DNA of 64,000 nt from Streptomyces sindenensis (GTDB taxonomy: Bacteria; Actinomycetota; Actinomycetes; Streptomycetales; Streptomycetaceae). This document shows positions 1 through 7,240 of this stretch, in pieces; the stretch's first letter is position 1, and every line of letters starts with the position of its first letter. The translations under genes and the position numbers were made by a program. The notes beneath the pieces were generated by a model that was not told the origin of the DNA, searched no databases, and worked only from the letters and a program-made list of their open reading frames with translations. Location: positions 145,240-209,239 of the forward strand of contig NZ_BMSG01000008.1 in assembly GCF_014649035.1 (NCBI RefSeq). The letters are read 5' to 3'.

Positions 1-252
1 GATGACGGCGAGGAGGAAGAAGAGCGCGACCCGCTTGAGCGGCCACTTGGCCTTGACCCAGACGTCCAGCAGGAACACGACGTAGATCGTGAAGAGGACG
101 CCGTGGATCATGCCGAGGGGCGGCATGAGGAAGTCGATGTCCGAAACGCGCATGAGCAGCGAGCCGAAAATGAGGAGCGCCGGGAAGGAGAGCGCCTCGG
201 GAAGCGAGATGAGGCGCAGCCGGTGCAGGGCGGAAGCGGTCTTGATGTCCAC
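1..252 (-). CDS. DUF3817 family membrane protein (partial)
   Basis: The frame leaves the window at its left edge, so only the N-terminal 84 codons are present. I start it at GTG 252, about 8 bases after a GAAGG ribosome site; the protein begins MDIKTASALHRLRLISLPEA. Hydrophobic stretches near residues 22-36, 42-62 and 73-84 read as membrane segments. The N-terminal TASALHRLRLISLPEALSF pattern is typical of DUF3817, a family of small actinobacterial integral membrane proteins with no established function. It is transcribed away from the AIM24 genes across a 218-bp gap that probably holds both promoters. The family call is from recognition; the function is unknown. Confidence 0.8.
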   Translation of the reverse strand, partial: MDIKTASALHRLRLISLPEALSFPALLIFGSLLMRVSDIDFLMPPLGMIHGVLFTIYVVFLLDVWVKAKWPLKRVALFFLLAVI

Positions 253-470
253 GGGGGCACCTTCGGTGGGAGGGGGCGTGCGGGCTTGTGAACGCGGGCA
301 CAAGCCGCCCCCATTGTGGCATCGCGCGGGTCCGCCTCCGGAGCCGGGGGCGGCCGCGGGGCACGGCCGCGCGTATCACCGCATATCAGGGCCGGTCCGG
401 GTACGCATCAGGGGCGTAACGGTTCCGTACGGCCTGGTACGGGGACGCGGCGGCGGGCTACCTTCAGCAC

Positions 471-1109
471 GTGGCGATGTTCCGACTCCAAGGCAGCAAG
501 ACGCTCGCCGTCGATCTGGCCGGCGATTCCGTCAAGGCGAAGAACGGATCGATGGTCGCGTACGACGGCCGGATGACCTTCAAGAAGATGACCGGCGGCG
601 GTGAGGGGCTGCGCGGCATGGTGACGCGCCGGCTGACCGGCGAGCAGATGACCGTGATGGAGGTGTCCGGGCAGGGCACCTGCTACTTCGCCGACCGGGC
701 CGGCGAGATCAACCTGGTCTCCCTGCACGGCGACAAGCTGTACGTGGAGGCGAGCAATCTGCTGGCCACCGACGCCGGGCTGCGCACGGGCACCACGTTC
801 ACCGGGGTGCGGGGCGGGGCGAGCGGCAACGGGCTGTTCACCACCACGGTGGAGGGCACCGGACAGGCGGCGATCATGTCGGACGGGGCGGCGGTGCTGC
901 TGAGGGTCTCGCCGCAGTACCCGCTGATGGTCGACCCGGGCGCGTACATCGCCCATCAGGGCCGGCTCCAGCAGAGCTTCCAGTCGGGCGTGAACTTCCG
1001 GACGCTGATGGGCGAGGGCTCCGGCGAGGCGTTCCAGATCCGCTTCGAGGGCGACGGACTCGTCTACGTCCAGCCCAGCGAGCGCAACACCGTCGGGGGC
1101 GATGTCTGA
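471..1109 (+). CDS. AIM24 family protein, first of three
   Basis: A 212-residue protein of the AIM24 family (TIGR00266/DUF124-like, with a fold related to the TRAP RNA-binding attenuator). It is Gly/Val-rich, with the family's repeated beta-strand pattern: FRLQGSKTLAVDLAGDSV at the N-terminus and EGSGEAFQIRFEGDGLVYVQPSE at the C-terminus, shown here only in part. The family was named after a yeast mitochondrial protein; its bacterial function is not established. The start is GTG 471, with in-frame ATG 477 as an alternative; neither has a strong ribosome site. The stop overlaps the next gene's start (TGATG), so the three genes are probably translated together. No signal peptide or membrane segment is visible. 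Confidence 0.85.
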   Translation: MAMFRLQGSKTLAVDLAGDSVKAKNGSMVAYDGRMTFKKMTGGGEGLRGMVTRRLTGEQMTVMEVSGQGTCYFADRAGEINLVSLHGDKLYVEASNLLATDAGLRTGTTFTGVRGGASGNGLFTTTVEGTGQAAIMSDGAAVLLRVSPQYPLMVDPGAYIAHQGRLQQSFQSGVNFRTLMGEGSGEAFQIRFEGDGLVYVQPSERNTVGGDV

Positions 1110-1759
1110 TGCCGTTCCGCGAGATCAACTCCAAGATGGTCGAGGCCACGCTCGCCCCGGGCCAGAAGCTCTTCAGCCAGCGCGGCGCGATGCTGGCGTA
1201 CCGGGGCGAGGTATCCTTCACCCCGAACATCCAGGGCGGCCAGGGCGGCGTCGCGTCGATGATCGGCCGCCGGGTGGCGGGCGAGGCGACGCCGCTGATG
1301 GCGGTCGAGGGGTCGGGCACGGTGATGTTCGGCCACGGCGGCCACCACATCCAGGTGATCAACCTGTCCGGCGACACCCTGTACGTGGAGGCGGACCGCC
1401 TCCTCGCGTTCGACGGGACGCTCCAGCAGGGCACGATGTTCATGGGCTCGCAGGGCGGGGTGATGGGCATGGTGCGCGGCCAGGTGACCGGCCAGGGCCT
1501 GTTCACCACCACGCTCAAGGGCCACGGCGCGGTCGCGGTGATGGCGCACGGCGGGGTGATCGAGCTGCCGATCACCCCGGGCCGGGACGTCCATGTGGAC
1601 CCGCAGGCCTATGTCGCCCACCACGGGGAGGTCCGCAACAAGCTGTCCACGGCGGTCGGCTGGCGGGACATGGTGGGGCGGGGCTCCGGCGAGGCGTTCC
1701 AGCTGGAGCTGAGCGGGAGCGGTGCGGTGTACGTCCAGGCATCGGAGGAGAAGCTGTGA
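1109..1759 (+). CDS. AIM24 family protein, second of three
   Basis: 216 residues, clearly paralogous to the gene before it: both carry a GLFTTT motif near the middle and end in a (G/E)SGEAFQ...VYVQ(P/A)SE pattern. The product looks like a soluble beta-rich protein without a signal peptide. ATG 1109 overlaps the preceding stop by one base, and its own stop at 1757-1759 overlaps the GTG of the third copy, so the operon is tightly coupled. Two differing copies kept side by side suggest a hetero-oligomer, an inference from the ring-forming TRAP-like fold. Substrate and role are unknown. Confidence 0.85.
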   Translation: MPFREINSKMVEATLAPGQKLFSQRGAMLAYRGEVSFTPNIQGGQGGVASMIGRRVAGEATPLMAVEGSGTVMFGHGGHHIQVINLSGDTLYVEADRLLAFDGTLQQGTMFMGSQGGVMGMVRGQVTGQGLFTTTLKGHGAVAVMAHGGVIELPITPGRDVHVDPQAYVAHHGEVRNKLSTAVGWRDMVGRGSGEAFQLELSGSGAVYVQASEEKL

Positions 1760-2520
1760 GCACGCCCGTCGTCTTCGATCCGATGACGCTGCCGTCGGAC
1801 GACAACGTCAACTCCTACACCTTCTGCGTGGAGCTCAAGGGGAGCCGGTGGTTCCTCCAGAAGGGCAAGATGATCGCCTACTACGGGCAGATCGACTTCG
1901 ACGGGATCGGGCACGGCCGGTTCGAGCGGCTCGTGCGGTCCAGCTTCCATTCGCCGCTGCACGCGAGCGACTGGGTGGTGGCCGAGGGCAGCGGGAAGAT
2001 GCTGCTGGCCGACCGGGCCTTCGATGTGAACTCCTTCGACCTGGAGGACGGGAACCTGACGATCCGGTCCGGGAACCTGCTGGCGTACGAGCCGTCGCTC
2101 GCGCTGAAGCAGTCGATCGTGCCGGGGTTCGTGACGCTGATCGGCACGGGGAAGTTCGTGGCCGCGTCCAACGGTCCGGTGGTCTTCATGGAGCCGCCGC
2201 TGCGGGTGGACCCGCAGGCGCTGGTGGGGTGGGCCGACTGCCCCTCCCCCTGCCACCACTACGACCACGGGTACATGACGGGCGTGATGGGCGGAATCCG
2301 GTCACTGACGGGGATCGGCGGGTCGTCGGGCGAGGAGCACCAGTTCGAGTTCGTCGGGGCGGGCACGGTGCTGCTCCAGTCGTCCGAGGCGCTGATGGCG
2401 GAGCAGGCGACGGGCTTCGTGCCGAACGAGCCGGGCGTCCCGGGCGGCGGGGGGCAACACGGCACCACCCCGCGCATGCCCGGCCAGCTGGGGGACCTCC
2501 AGCGTCGCTTCGGCTTGTGA
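1756..2520 (+). CDS. AIM24 family protein, third of three
   Basis: 254 residues, starting at GTG 1756 inside the stop of the previous gene (GTGA overlap). The protein begins MSTPVVFDPMTLPSDDNVNS. It is longer and more diverged than its two neighbours: it has an N-terminal extension, a CPSPCHHYDHGYMTG segment near residues 163-177 with clustered Cys and His that could bind metal, and a Gly/Pro-rich C-terminal tail of about 35 residues after the conserved VLLQSSEALM end. The Cys/His cluster is absent from the other two copies. Family assignment is firm, function unknown; metal binding is inference. Confidence 0.85.
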   Translation: MSTPVVFDPMTLPSDDNVNSYTFCVELKGSRWFLQKGKMIAYYGQIDFDGIGHGRFERLVRSSFHSPLHASDWVVAEGSGKMLLADRAFDVNSFDLEDGNLTIRSGNLLAYEPSLALKQSIVPGFVTLIGTGKFVAASNGPVVFMEPPLRVDPQALVGWADCPSPCHHYDHGYMTGVMGGIRSLTGIGGSSGEEHQFEFVGAGTVLLQSSEALMAEQATGFVPNEPGVPGGGGQHGTTPRMPGQLGDLQRRFGL

Positions 2521-2535
2521 GCGGTAGTCTGCGGA

Positions 2536-2569
2536 GTGTGACGTCGAACGCCTGCGCCGGTTGTCACAC
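2536..2569. repeat. Inverted repeat after the AIM24 operon
   Basis: GTGTGAC at 2536-2542 is matched by GTCACAC at 2563-2569, 20 bases apart. It lies 15 bases after the AIM24 stop and 55 bases before the MarR gene. It could be a weak terminator (there is no T tract) or an operator; the sequence does not decide. Confidence 0.35.
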
Positions 2570-2603
2570 CCCTCAGACCCCCCGTTTTCGTCCGGCTTTC
2601 AAC

Positions 2604-2623
2604 TTCTTAGGTAGAATCCATAC
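2604..2623 (+). promoter_or_regulatory. Leaderless promoter and possible operator of the MarR gene
   Basis: TAGAAT at 2612-2617 is a good -10 element placed 6 bases before ATG 2624, the geometry of a leaderless transcript, and no ribosome site precedes the ATG. A short inverted repeat TTCT-N5-AGAA (2604-2616) overlaps the -10, as expected of an autorepressor site. No clear -35 is visible. Confidence 0.45.
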
Positions 2624-3100
2624 ATGGAGACCGAGACGGCCACCCGCTGGCTGAGCGACGCGGAGCAGTGCGCCTGGCGCACCCACCTGGACGTCAGCAG
2701 GCTGCTGACGCACCAGTTGGAGAAGGACCTCCAGCCGTTCGGCCTGACCATGAACGACTACGAAATCCTGGTCAACCTCTCCGAGTCGGACAACCAGCGG
2801 ATGCGGATGAGCGACCTCGCCGCCGCCACCCTGCAGTCCAAGAGCCGGCTCTCGCACCAGATCACCCGCATGGAGACCGCCGGGCTCGTCCAACGTACGC
2901 ACTGCGAATCGGACCGGCGCGGCCTGTTCGCGGTCCTCACCGAGCACGGCGGGGAGACCATGCGCAAGGTCGCCCCGCACCACGTCGAGTCGGTGCGGCA
3001 GCACTTCATCGACCTGCTGTCCCCCGAGGCGCTGAGCGATCTGCACGCGGCGCTGACCCCGATCGCGGAACACCTGCGCGGCAAGCGCGGCAAGCTGTAG
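2624..3100 (+). CDS. MarR family transcriptional regulator
   Basis: 158 residues with the MarR winged-helix layout. The N-terminal dimerisation helices (residues 1-45) include SRLLTHQLEKDLQPFGLTMN. The helix-turn-helix spans about residues 60-85 (RMSDLAAATLQSKSRLSHQI). The wing with the family's DRRG motif (ESDRRGLFAVLT) lies near 98-109, and C-terminal helices follow. MarR proteins are dimeric repressors or activators, often released by phenolic ligands, that usually control their own or adjacent genes. The 5' neighbour is the AIM24 operon, the only co-oriented candidate target. The effector is not predictable. The gene is convergent with the histidine kinase gene. Confidence 0.9.
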   Translation: METETATRWLSDAEQCAWRTHLDVSRLLTHQLEKDLQPFGLTMNDYEILVNLSESDNQRMRMSDLAAATLQSKSRLSHQITRMETAGLVQRTHCESDRRGLFAVLTEHGGETMRKVAPHHVESVRQHFIDLLSPEALSDLHAALTPIAEHLRGKRGKL

Positions 3101-3159
3101 GCGACCCCGGGGCCGCCGGGGCCTTCGCCCTCGCCACCCAGCCCTTCGCCCTCACCGCC

Positions 3160-4608
3160 TCAGGCCGGGCGCGGCAGCCACAGCCGGAAGGCCGCGCCGC
3201 CCTCGGCCGCCCGGTGCACCGTCAGCGTTCCGCCGTGGCGGGCGGCGACGTCCCGGGCGATGGCGAGGCCCAGGCCGGCGCCGCCGTCGTCCCGGCTGCG
3301 GGCGTCGTCGAGCCGGACGAACCGTTCGAAGATCCGCTCCCGCTCCTCCTCGGGTACGCCGGCCCCGTCGTCCCGGACCTCGACCCGCACCCCGCGCCCG
3401 TCGGCCGCCACCGACACCGCGACGCTGCCTTCGGCGTGCCGCTGGGCGTTGTCCAACAGATTGCCGATCACCCGGGACAGCTGCCCGCGCGACCCGTTCA
3501 CCTCGAACGCGCCGCCCTCCGGGGCCTCCACCGCCACCGCGATCCGGTCCCCGGTCCGCTGCGAGACCTCCTCGCGGACCAGCGCGCCCAGCTCCACCGT
3601 CCCGCCGCCGGGCTTCTCCCCCGCGTCCAGCCGGGCCAGCAGCAGGAGATCCGCCGCCAGCACCTGAAGGCGTACGGTGTCGGCGACCGCGCCCGGGAGG
3701 TCCAGCAACTCCGGGTGGGCCTCGGCCACCTCCAGCTGGGTGCGGAGCGAGGCGATCGGGGAACGCAGCTCGTGCGAGGCGTCCGCGACGAACCGCCGCT
3801 GCCGCTCCACGGACGCCTCCAGGACGGTCAGCGTCTCGTTCGTCGTCCGGGCCAGGGCCGCGATCTCGTCCCGCGAACCGGGCTCCGGCACCCGGCGGGC
3901 CAGGTCCTCGGACGCGGTGATGGCCGCCATCTCGCGGCGGATGCCCTCGACGGGCCGCAGTGCCCGGCGGGTCACCAGCCAGGTCACCCCGGCGACGACC
4001 ACGAGCAGCACCGGCAGCCCGGTCAGCATGGCCCCGCGCACCGTGTTGACGGCCTCCTGCTCGGCGGCGAGCGGGGCGCCCGCGTACACGGTGAGCGTGA
4101 CGCCGTCGGGGGTGGTCGCCTCGACGGCGGCGAAGCGGTAGTCGGCGGTGGTGCGGTCGACGGTGGCGGTGCCGTCGGAGAAGTCCGGGTCGTCCAAGGA
4201 GACCTCGCCCCGGCCCGGACGGCTGCGGTCGTCGTCCTGATCGTCGTCGCCGTCGTCATCGTCGTCGGGTGACGGGGTGGCCCCGGCCGAGGCCGAAGGG
4301 GCGGGGGTGACGTCCCTCGCCCCGGTGCCGGTGACCGCCCGCAGGTCCGTGGAGGCGAGGACGACCCGGTCCTCCTCGTCGATCACCTGGACCGGGTGGT
4401 CCTCGTCGTCGTCCAGCTCCACGTCCGCGTACGGCGTGCCCGTGGCCAGCGCCCCGGCCACCTCGCGGGCCGCCACCTCGGCCTGGAGGTCCGCCTGGCC
4501 GATCAGGTTGGCCCGCAGGACCAGGAGCACGGCGAGACCGGCCCCGATCAGGGCGACGGCGACGACCAGGGTGGCCCCGAGGGCGGCCCTGGCCCGGACG
4601 GACCTCAC
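3160..4608 (-). CDS. Sensor histidine kinase with acidic extracellular domain
   Basis: 482 residues. GTG 4608 is chosen because it overlaps the stop of the response regulator gene (GTGA), so kinase and regulator are coupled. Transmembrane segments are near residues 9-32 and 194-213. The roughly 160-residue outer domain between them is strikingly acidic: VELDDDEDH near 63-71, DDDDDGDDDQDDD at 115-127 and further DD pairs. HAMP follows (about 214-270), then the HisKA box with phospho-acceptor His279 in DASHELRSPIASLRT, then HATPase_c with an N box (GNLLDNAQRHA) and G boxes (DDGAGVPEEE, GAGLGLAI). It should autophosphorylate and pass phosphate to the adjacent OmpR-type regulator. The acidic loop suggests a cationic ligand (metal or cationic peptide); that is inference. 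Confidence 0.92.
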   Translation of the reverse strand: MRSVRARAALGATLVVAVALIGAGLAVLLVLRANLIGQADLQAEVAAREVAGALATGTPYADVELDDDEDHPVQVIDEEDRVVLASTDLRAVTGTGARDVTPAPSASAGATPSPDDDDDGDDDQDDDRSRPGRGEVSLDDPDFSDGTATVDRTTADYRFAAVEATTPDGVTLTVYAGAPLAAEQEAVNTVRGAMLTGLPVLLVVVAGVTWLVTRRALRPVEGIRREMAAITASEDLARRVPEPGSRDEIAALARTTNETLTVLEASVERQRRFVADASHELRSPIASLRTQLEVAEAHPELLDLPGAVADTVRLQVLAADLLLLARLDAGEKPGGGTVELGALVREEVSQRTGDRIAVAVEAPEGGAFEVNGSRGQLSRVIGNLLDNAQRHAEGSVAVSVAADGRGVRVEVRDDGAGVPEEERERIFERFVRLDDARSRDDGGAGLGLAIARDVAARHGGTLTVHRAAEGGAAFRLWLPRPA

Positions 4609-5273
4609 TTCGCCTCCAGCCGGTAGCCGGCGCCGCGTACGGTGCGGATGGCGGCGGCGCCCAACTTGCGGCGCAGGGTGGAGACGTAGACCTCGACGAT
4701 GTTCGGGTCCCCGTCGTAGGCGAAGTCCCACACGTGCTCCAGGATCTCCGCCTTGCTGACCACCTGCCCGGCGCGCAGGGCGAGTTGCTCCAGCACGGCG
4801 AACTCCTTGGCGGTGAGGGTGATTTCGTCCTCACCCCGGTTCACCCGACGGGCGGCGGTGTCGATGCGCAGGGGGCCGACGGTCAGGACGGGCGCGGCGG
4901 TTCCGCCCCCGCGCCGGCGCAGCAGGGCACGGACTCGGGCGACGAGGACGACGTAGCTGAAGGGCTTGGTCAGATAGTCGTCGGCGCCGGTGTCCAGCCC
5001 CTCGGCCTCGTCGTACTCGCCGTCCTTGGCGGTCAGCATGAGGATGGGCACCTCGTGCCCGGCGGCGCGCAGGTTCGAGCAGACGCGGTAGCCGTTCATG
5101 CCGGGCAGCATGATGTCGAGGATCACCAGGTCGTAGCCGCCCTCGCTCGCCCGGTGCAGCCCCTCCAGGCCGTCGTGCACGACATCCACGGCGAAGCCCT
5201 CGGCGGTCAGTCCCCCGGCCAGGGACACCGCGAGACGCTTCTCGTCCTCCACGATCAACAGGCGCATGCGCAC
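4605..5273 (-). CDS. OmpR-family response regulator
   Basis: 222 residues: a receiver domain (MRLLIVEDEKRLAVSL; phospho-acceptor Asp in LVILDIMLPGMNG; Lys in YLTKPFSY) followed by an OmpR/PhoB winged helix (residues about 125-220, ending in the TVRGAGYRLE motif). Starts at GTG 5273 and ATG 5267 are both possible; the second fits the family's usual N-terminus. It is the cognate regulator of the kinase downstream, whose start overlaps its stop. The divergent PepSY gene lies 118 bp away, and the gap holds TTCAG direct repeats that suit a tandem-binding OmpR-type dimer. Autoregulation and control of the PepSY gene are inferred from that layout. Confidence 0.92.
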   Translation of the reverse strand: MRMRLLIVEDEKRLAVSLAGGLTAEGFAVDVVHDGLEGLHRASEGGYDLVILDIMLPGMNGYRVCSNLRAAGHEVPILMLTAKDGEYDEAEGLDTGADDYLTKPFSYVVLVARVRALLRRRGGGTAAPVLTVGPLRIDTAARRVNRGEDEITLTAKEFAVLEQLALRAGQVVSKAEILEHVWDFAYDGDPNIVEVYVSTLRRKLGAAAIRTVRGAGYRLEAK

Positions 5274-5300
5274 AGCCTCGCAAACTCCACCTGAAGAAGC

Positions 5301-5327
5301 CTTCAGGTGGCTTCAGGCTGCGTTCAG
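5301..5327. promoter_or_regulatory. Direct TTCAG repeats, probable response-regulator operator
   Basis: CTTCAGGTGG (5301) and CTTCAGGCTG (5311) are followed by GTTCAG at 5322-5327, giving TTCAG cores at 5302, 5312 and 5323, about one helical turn apart. An inverted CTGAAG stands at 5291-5296. OmpR-family regulators typically bind such head-to-tail half-sites. The element lies between the regulator operon and the divergent PepSY gene. Confidence 0.6.
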
Positions 5328-5391
5328 CATCGGATCGGCAGTGTGGGCCCCGTCAGCCAGCACAGCACAGCAGCCCTCGGGGAGGACCCTC

Positions 5392-6123
5392 ATGAAGCGC
5401 AACGTCACCGTCGCAGCGATCACCGCGGCCGTTCTGATCGGCGGCACCACCGCCGCCGCCACCGTCGCCTTCGCGGACAGCGACGGGGACCGCGACCGCA
5501 CGCCCGCCAGGTCCGCGAGCACCGTGAGCCTCGCCGACGACGACCGGGACGACCGGGACGACCGTACGGACGACGCTTCCGACGACCGGGGCCCGGCCGC
5601 CGCGAAGAGCGCCGGGGTCTCCCTCGACCAGGCCGTCGCCGCCGCGCTGAAGAGCGTCCCGGGCACGGTCACCGAGGCCGAGCTGGACGATGACGACGAC
5701 GACCACGACGGCCGGGCCGTCTGGGAGCTGGACGTCCGGGGCTCCGACAAGAAGTGGCACGACGTCACGGTGGACGCCACGAACGGCAAGGTCCTGGGGA
5801 GCCGCGACGACGACAACGACGACCGCGACCGCCACGCGCCCCGCTCCTCGGCCGTCACCCTGGACCAGGCGGCGGCAGCGGCCCTGAAGACCGCGCCGGG
5901 CGCCGTCACGTCGATCGACCTGGACGACGATGACGACGACAACGGCCGCCGGGGCGAGGTCCTGCGCTGGGACGTCGACATCGCGGGCAAGGACGGCAAG
6001 CAGCACGAACTCCACGTGGACGCCCGGAGCGGCAAGGTCACCGTGGACCGCGACGACGACCGCTCGGACGACCGCGACGACGACCGCGACGACCGCGACG
6101 ACCGGGACGGCGACGACGACTGA
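5392..6123 (+). CDS. Secreted Asp-rich protein with two PepSY domains
   Basis: 243 residues, with ATG 5392 preceded by a GGGAGGA ribosome site. A signal peptide covers about residues 1-28 (MKRNVTVAAITAAVLIGGTT then AAATVAFA). Two PepSY-like repeats follow, near residues 76-137 (VSLDQAVAAALKSVPGTVTE...WHDVTVDATNGKV, shown in part) and 155-220 (VTLDQAAAAALKTAPGAVTS...LHVDARSGKV). Low-complexity Asp/Arg tracts separate and flank them, including a D/R-only tail from about residue 219. PepSY modules are thought to inhibit or sense extracytoplasmic factors. An exported Asp-rich protein divergent from a kinase with an Asp-rich sensor loop suggests shared cation sensing or buffering (inference). It ends just before a strong terminator. 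Confidence 0.85.
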   Translation: MKRNVTVAAITAAVLIGGTTAAATVAFADSDGDRDRTPARSASTVSLADDDRDDRDDRTDDASDDRGPAAAKSAGVSLDQAVAAALKSVPGTVTEAELDDDDDDHDGRAVWELDVRGSDKKWHDVTVDATNGKVLGSRDDDNDDRDRHAPRSSAVTLDQAAAAALKTAPGAVTSIDLDDDDDDNGRRGEVLRWDVDIAGKDGKQHELHVDARSGKVTVDRDDDRSDDRDDDRDDRDDRDGDDD

Positions 6124-6188
6124 CGGGAGCCCGCCCCCGGCCCCCAGCACCCGGCCCCCGCACACGGGAAGGCCACCTGAACGCACGA

Positions 6189-6229
6189 GAAGGCCCCCTG
6201 AGCGGCACACATCCGCTCAGGGGGCCTTC
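6189..6229. terminator. Bidirectional terminator between PepSY gene and meaB
   Basis: A perfect 17-bp stem (6189-6205 with 6213-6229; GAAGGCCCCCTGAGCGG and its complement) closes a 7-base loop between two convergent genes. It lacks a long T tract, as is common in Streptomyces. Confidence 0.85.
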
Positions 6230-6235
6230 AGGGGC

Positions 6236-7204
6236 TCAGGAGGCCTCCGTCAGCCCCGCCACCAGCTCGTCCGCCGCCGCGTACGGGTCCAGGCTCCCCG
6301 CCACGATGCGCTCGGCCAGGGCGTGCAGGCGGCGGTCGCCGCGGAGGTCGGCGATCCTCTCGCGGAGCGCGGTGACCGCGATCGACTCGACCTCGTGGGC
6401 GGCGCGGGCCGTACGGCGTTCGGCCAGGACGCCGTGCTCCTCCATCCAGGCGCGGTGCTTCTCCAGGGCCTCGACGACCTCGTCGGTGCCCTGGCCCCGG
6501 GCCGCGACCGTCTTCACGATCGGGGGGCGCCAGTCGCCGGGGCCCCGGGACTCCCCCAGGCCCAGCATGTGGTTCAGCTCGCGGGCGGTGGCGTCGGCGC
6601 CGTCGCGGTCGGCCTTGTTGACCACGTACACATCGCCGATCTCCAGGATTCCGGCCTTCGCCGCCTGGATGCCGTCGCCCATGCCCGGGGCGAGCAGCAC
6701 GACGGAGGTGTCGGCCTGGGACGCGATCTCCACCTCGGACTGGCCGACGCCGACCGTCTCGACGAGGACCACGTCGCAGCCCGCCGCGTCCAGGACGCGG
6801 ATGGCCTGCGGGGCCGCCCAGGCGAGACCGCCGAGATGGCCCCGGGTCGCCATGGAGCGGATGTAGACCCCGGGGTCGGACGCGTGGTCCGACATCCGGA
6901 CCCGGTCGCCCAGCAGCGCCCCGCCGGAGAACGGCGAGGACGGGTCGACGGCGAGCACGCCGACCCGCTTGCCCGCCCGGCGGTAGGCGGAGACCAGGGC
7001 CGAGGTGGAGGTGGACTTGCCGACGCCCGGCGAGCCCGTCAGGCCGACGACGTACGCGTGGCCCGCCAGCGGGGCCAGCGCCGCCATCACCTCACGGAGC
7101 TGCGGGGACGCCCCCTCCACCAACGAGATCAGCCGGGCCACCGCACGCGGCCTGCCTGCTCGCGCCTGCTCGACCAGCGTGGGGACGTCCACGTCCACGT
7201 TCAC
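6236..7204 (-). CDS. meaB: Methylmalonyl-CoA mutase-associated GTPase MeaB
   Basis: 322 residues, G3E-family P-loop GTPase. Walker A GSPGVGKS is at about residues 57-64, followed by VLAVDPSSPFSGGALLGDR (switch region), ETVGVGQSE (Walker B/switch II) and NKAD (base recognition). MeaB guards adenosylcobalamin-dependent methylmalonyl-CoA mutase, gating cofactor loading and preventing inactivation. It ends the thiolase-meaB pair on the minus strand (36-bp gap). The start is GTG 7204, with GTG 7198 in frame nearby. The mutase itself is not in this window, but the epimerase (8592-9020) and a cobalamin adenosyltransferase (28059-28631) are. Confidence 0.95.
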   Translation of the reverse strand: MNVDVDVPTLVEQARAGRPRAVARLISLVEGASPQLREVMAALAPLAGHAYVVGLTGSPGVGKSTSTSALVSAYRRAGKRVGVLAVDPSSPFSGGALLGDRVRMSDHASDPGVYIRSMATRGHLGGLAWAAPQAIRVLDAAGCDVVLVETVGVGQSEVEIASQADTSVVLLAPGMGDGIQAAKAGILEIGDVYVVNKADRDGADATARELNHMLGLGESRGPGDWRPPIVKTVAARGQGTDEVVEALEKHRAWMEEHGVLAERRTARAAHEVESIAVTALRERIADLRGDRRLHALAERIVAGSLDPYAAADELVAGLTEAS

Positions 7205-7240
7205 CGCTCCGTTCTCGCCTTGCCTCGTGTCGTTACGGTG

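Noticed and set aside
3105..3121. CCCCGG-N5-CCGGGG between the MarR and kinase genes as a terminator
   Set aside because: The stem is only 6 bp, GC runs of this kind occur by chance in this genome, and no T tract follows.
6046..6123. GAC-rich repeats at the end of the PepSY gene as a microsatellite or assembly error
   Set aside because: The frame is kept through the tract and similar Asp/Arg tracts occur elsewhere in the same protein.
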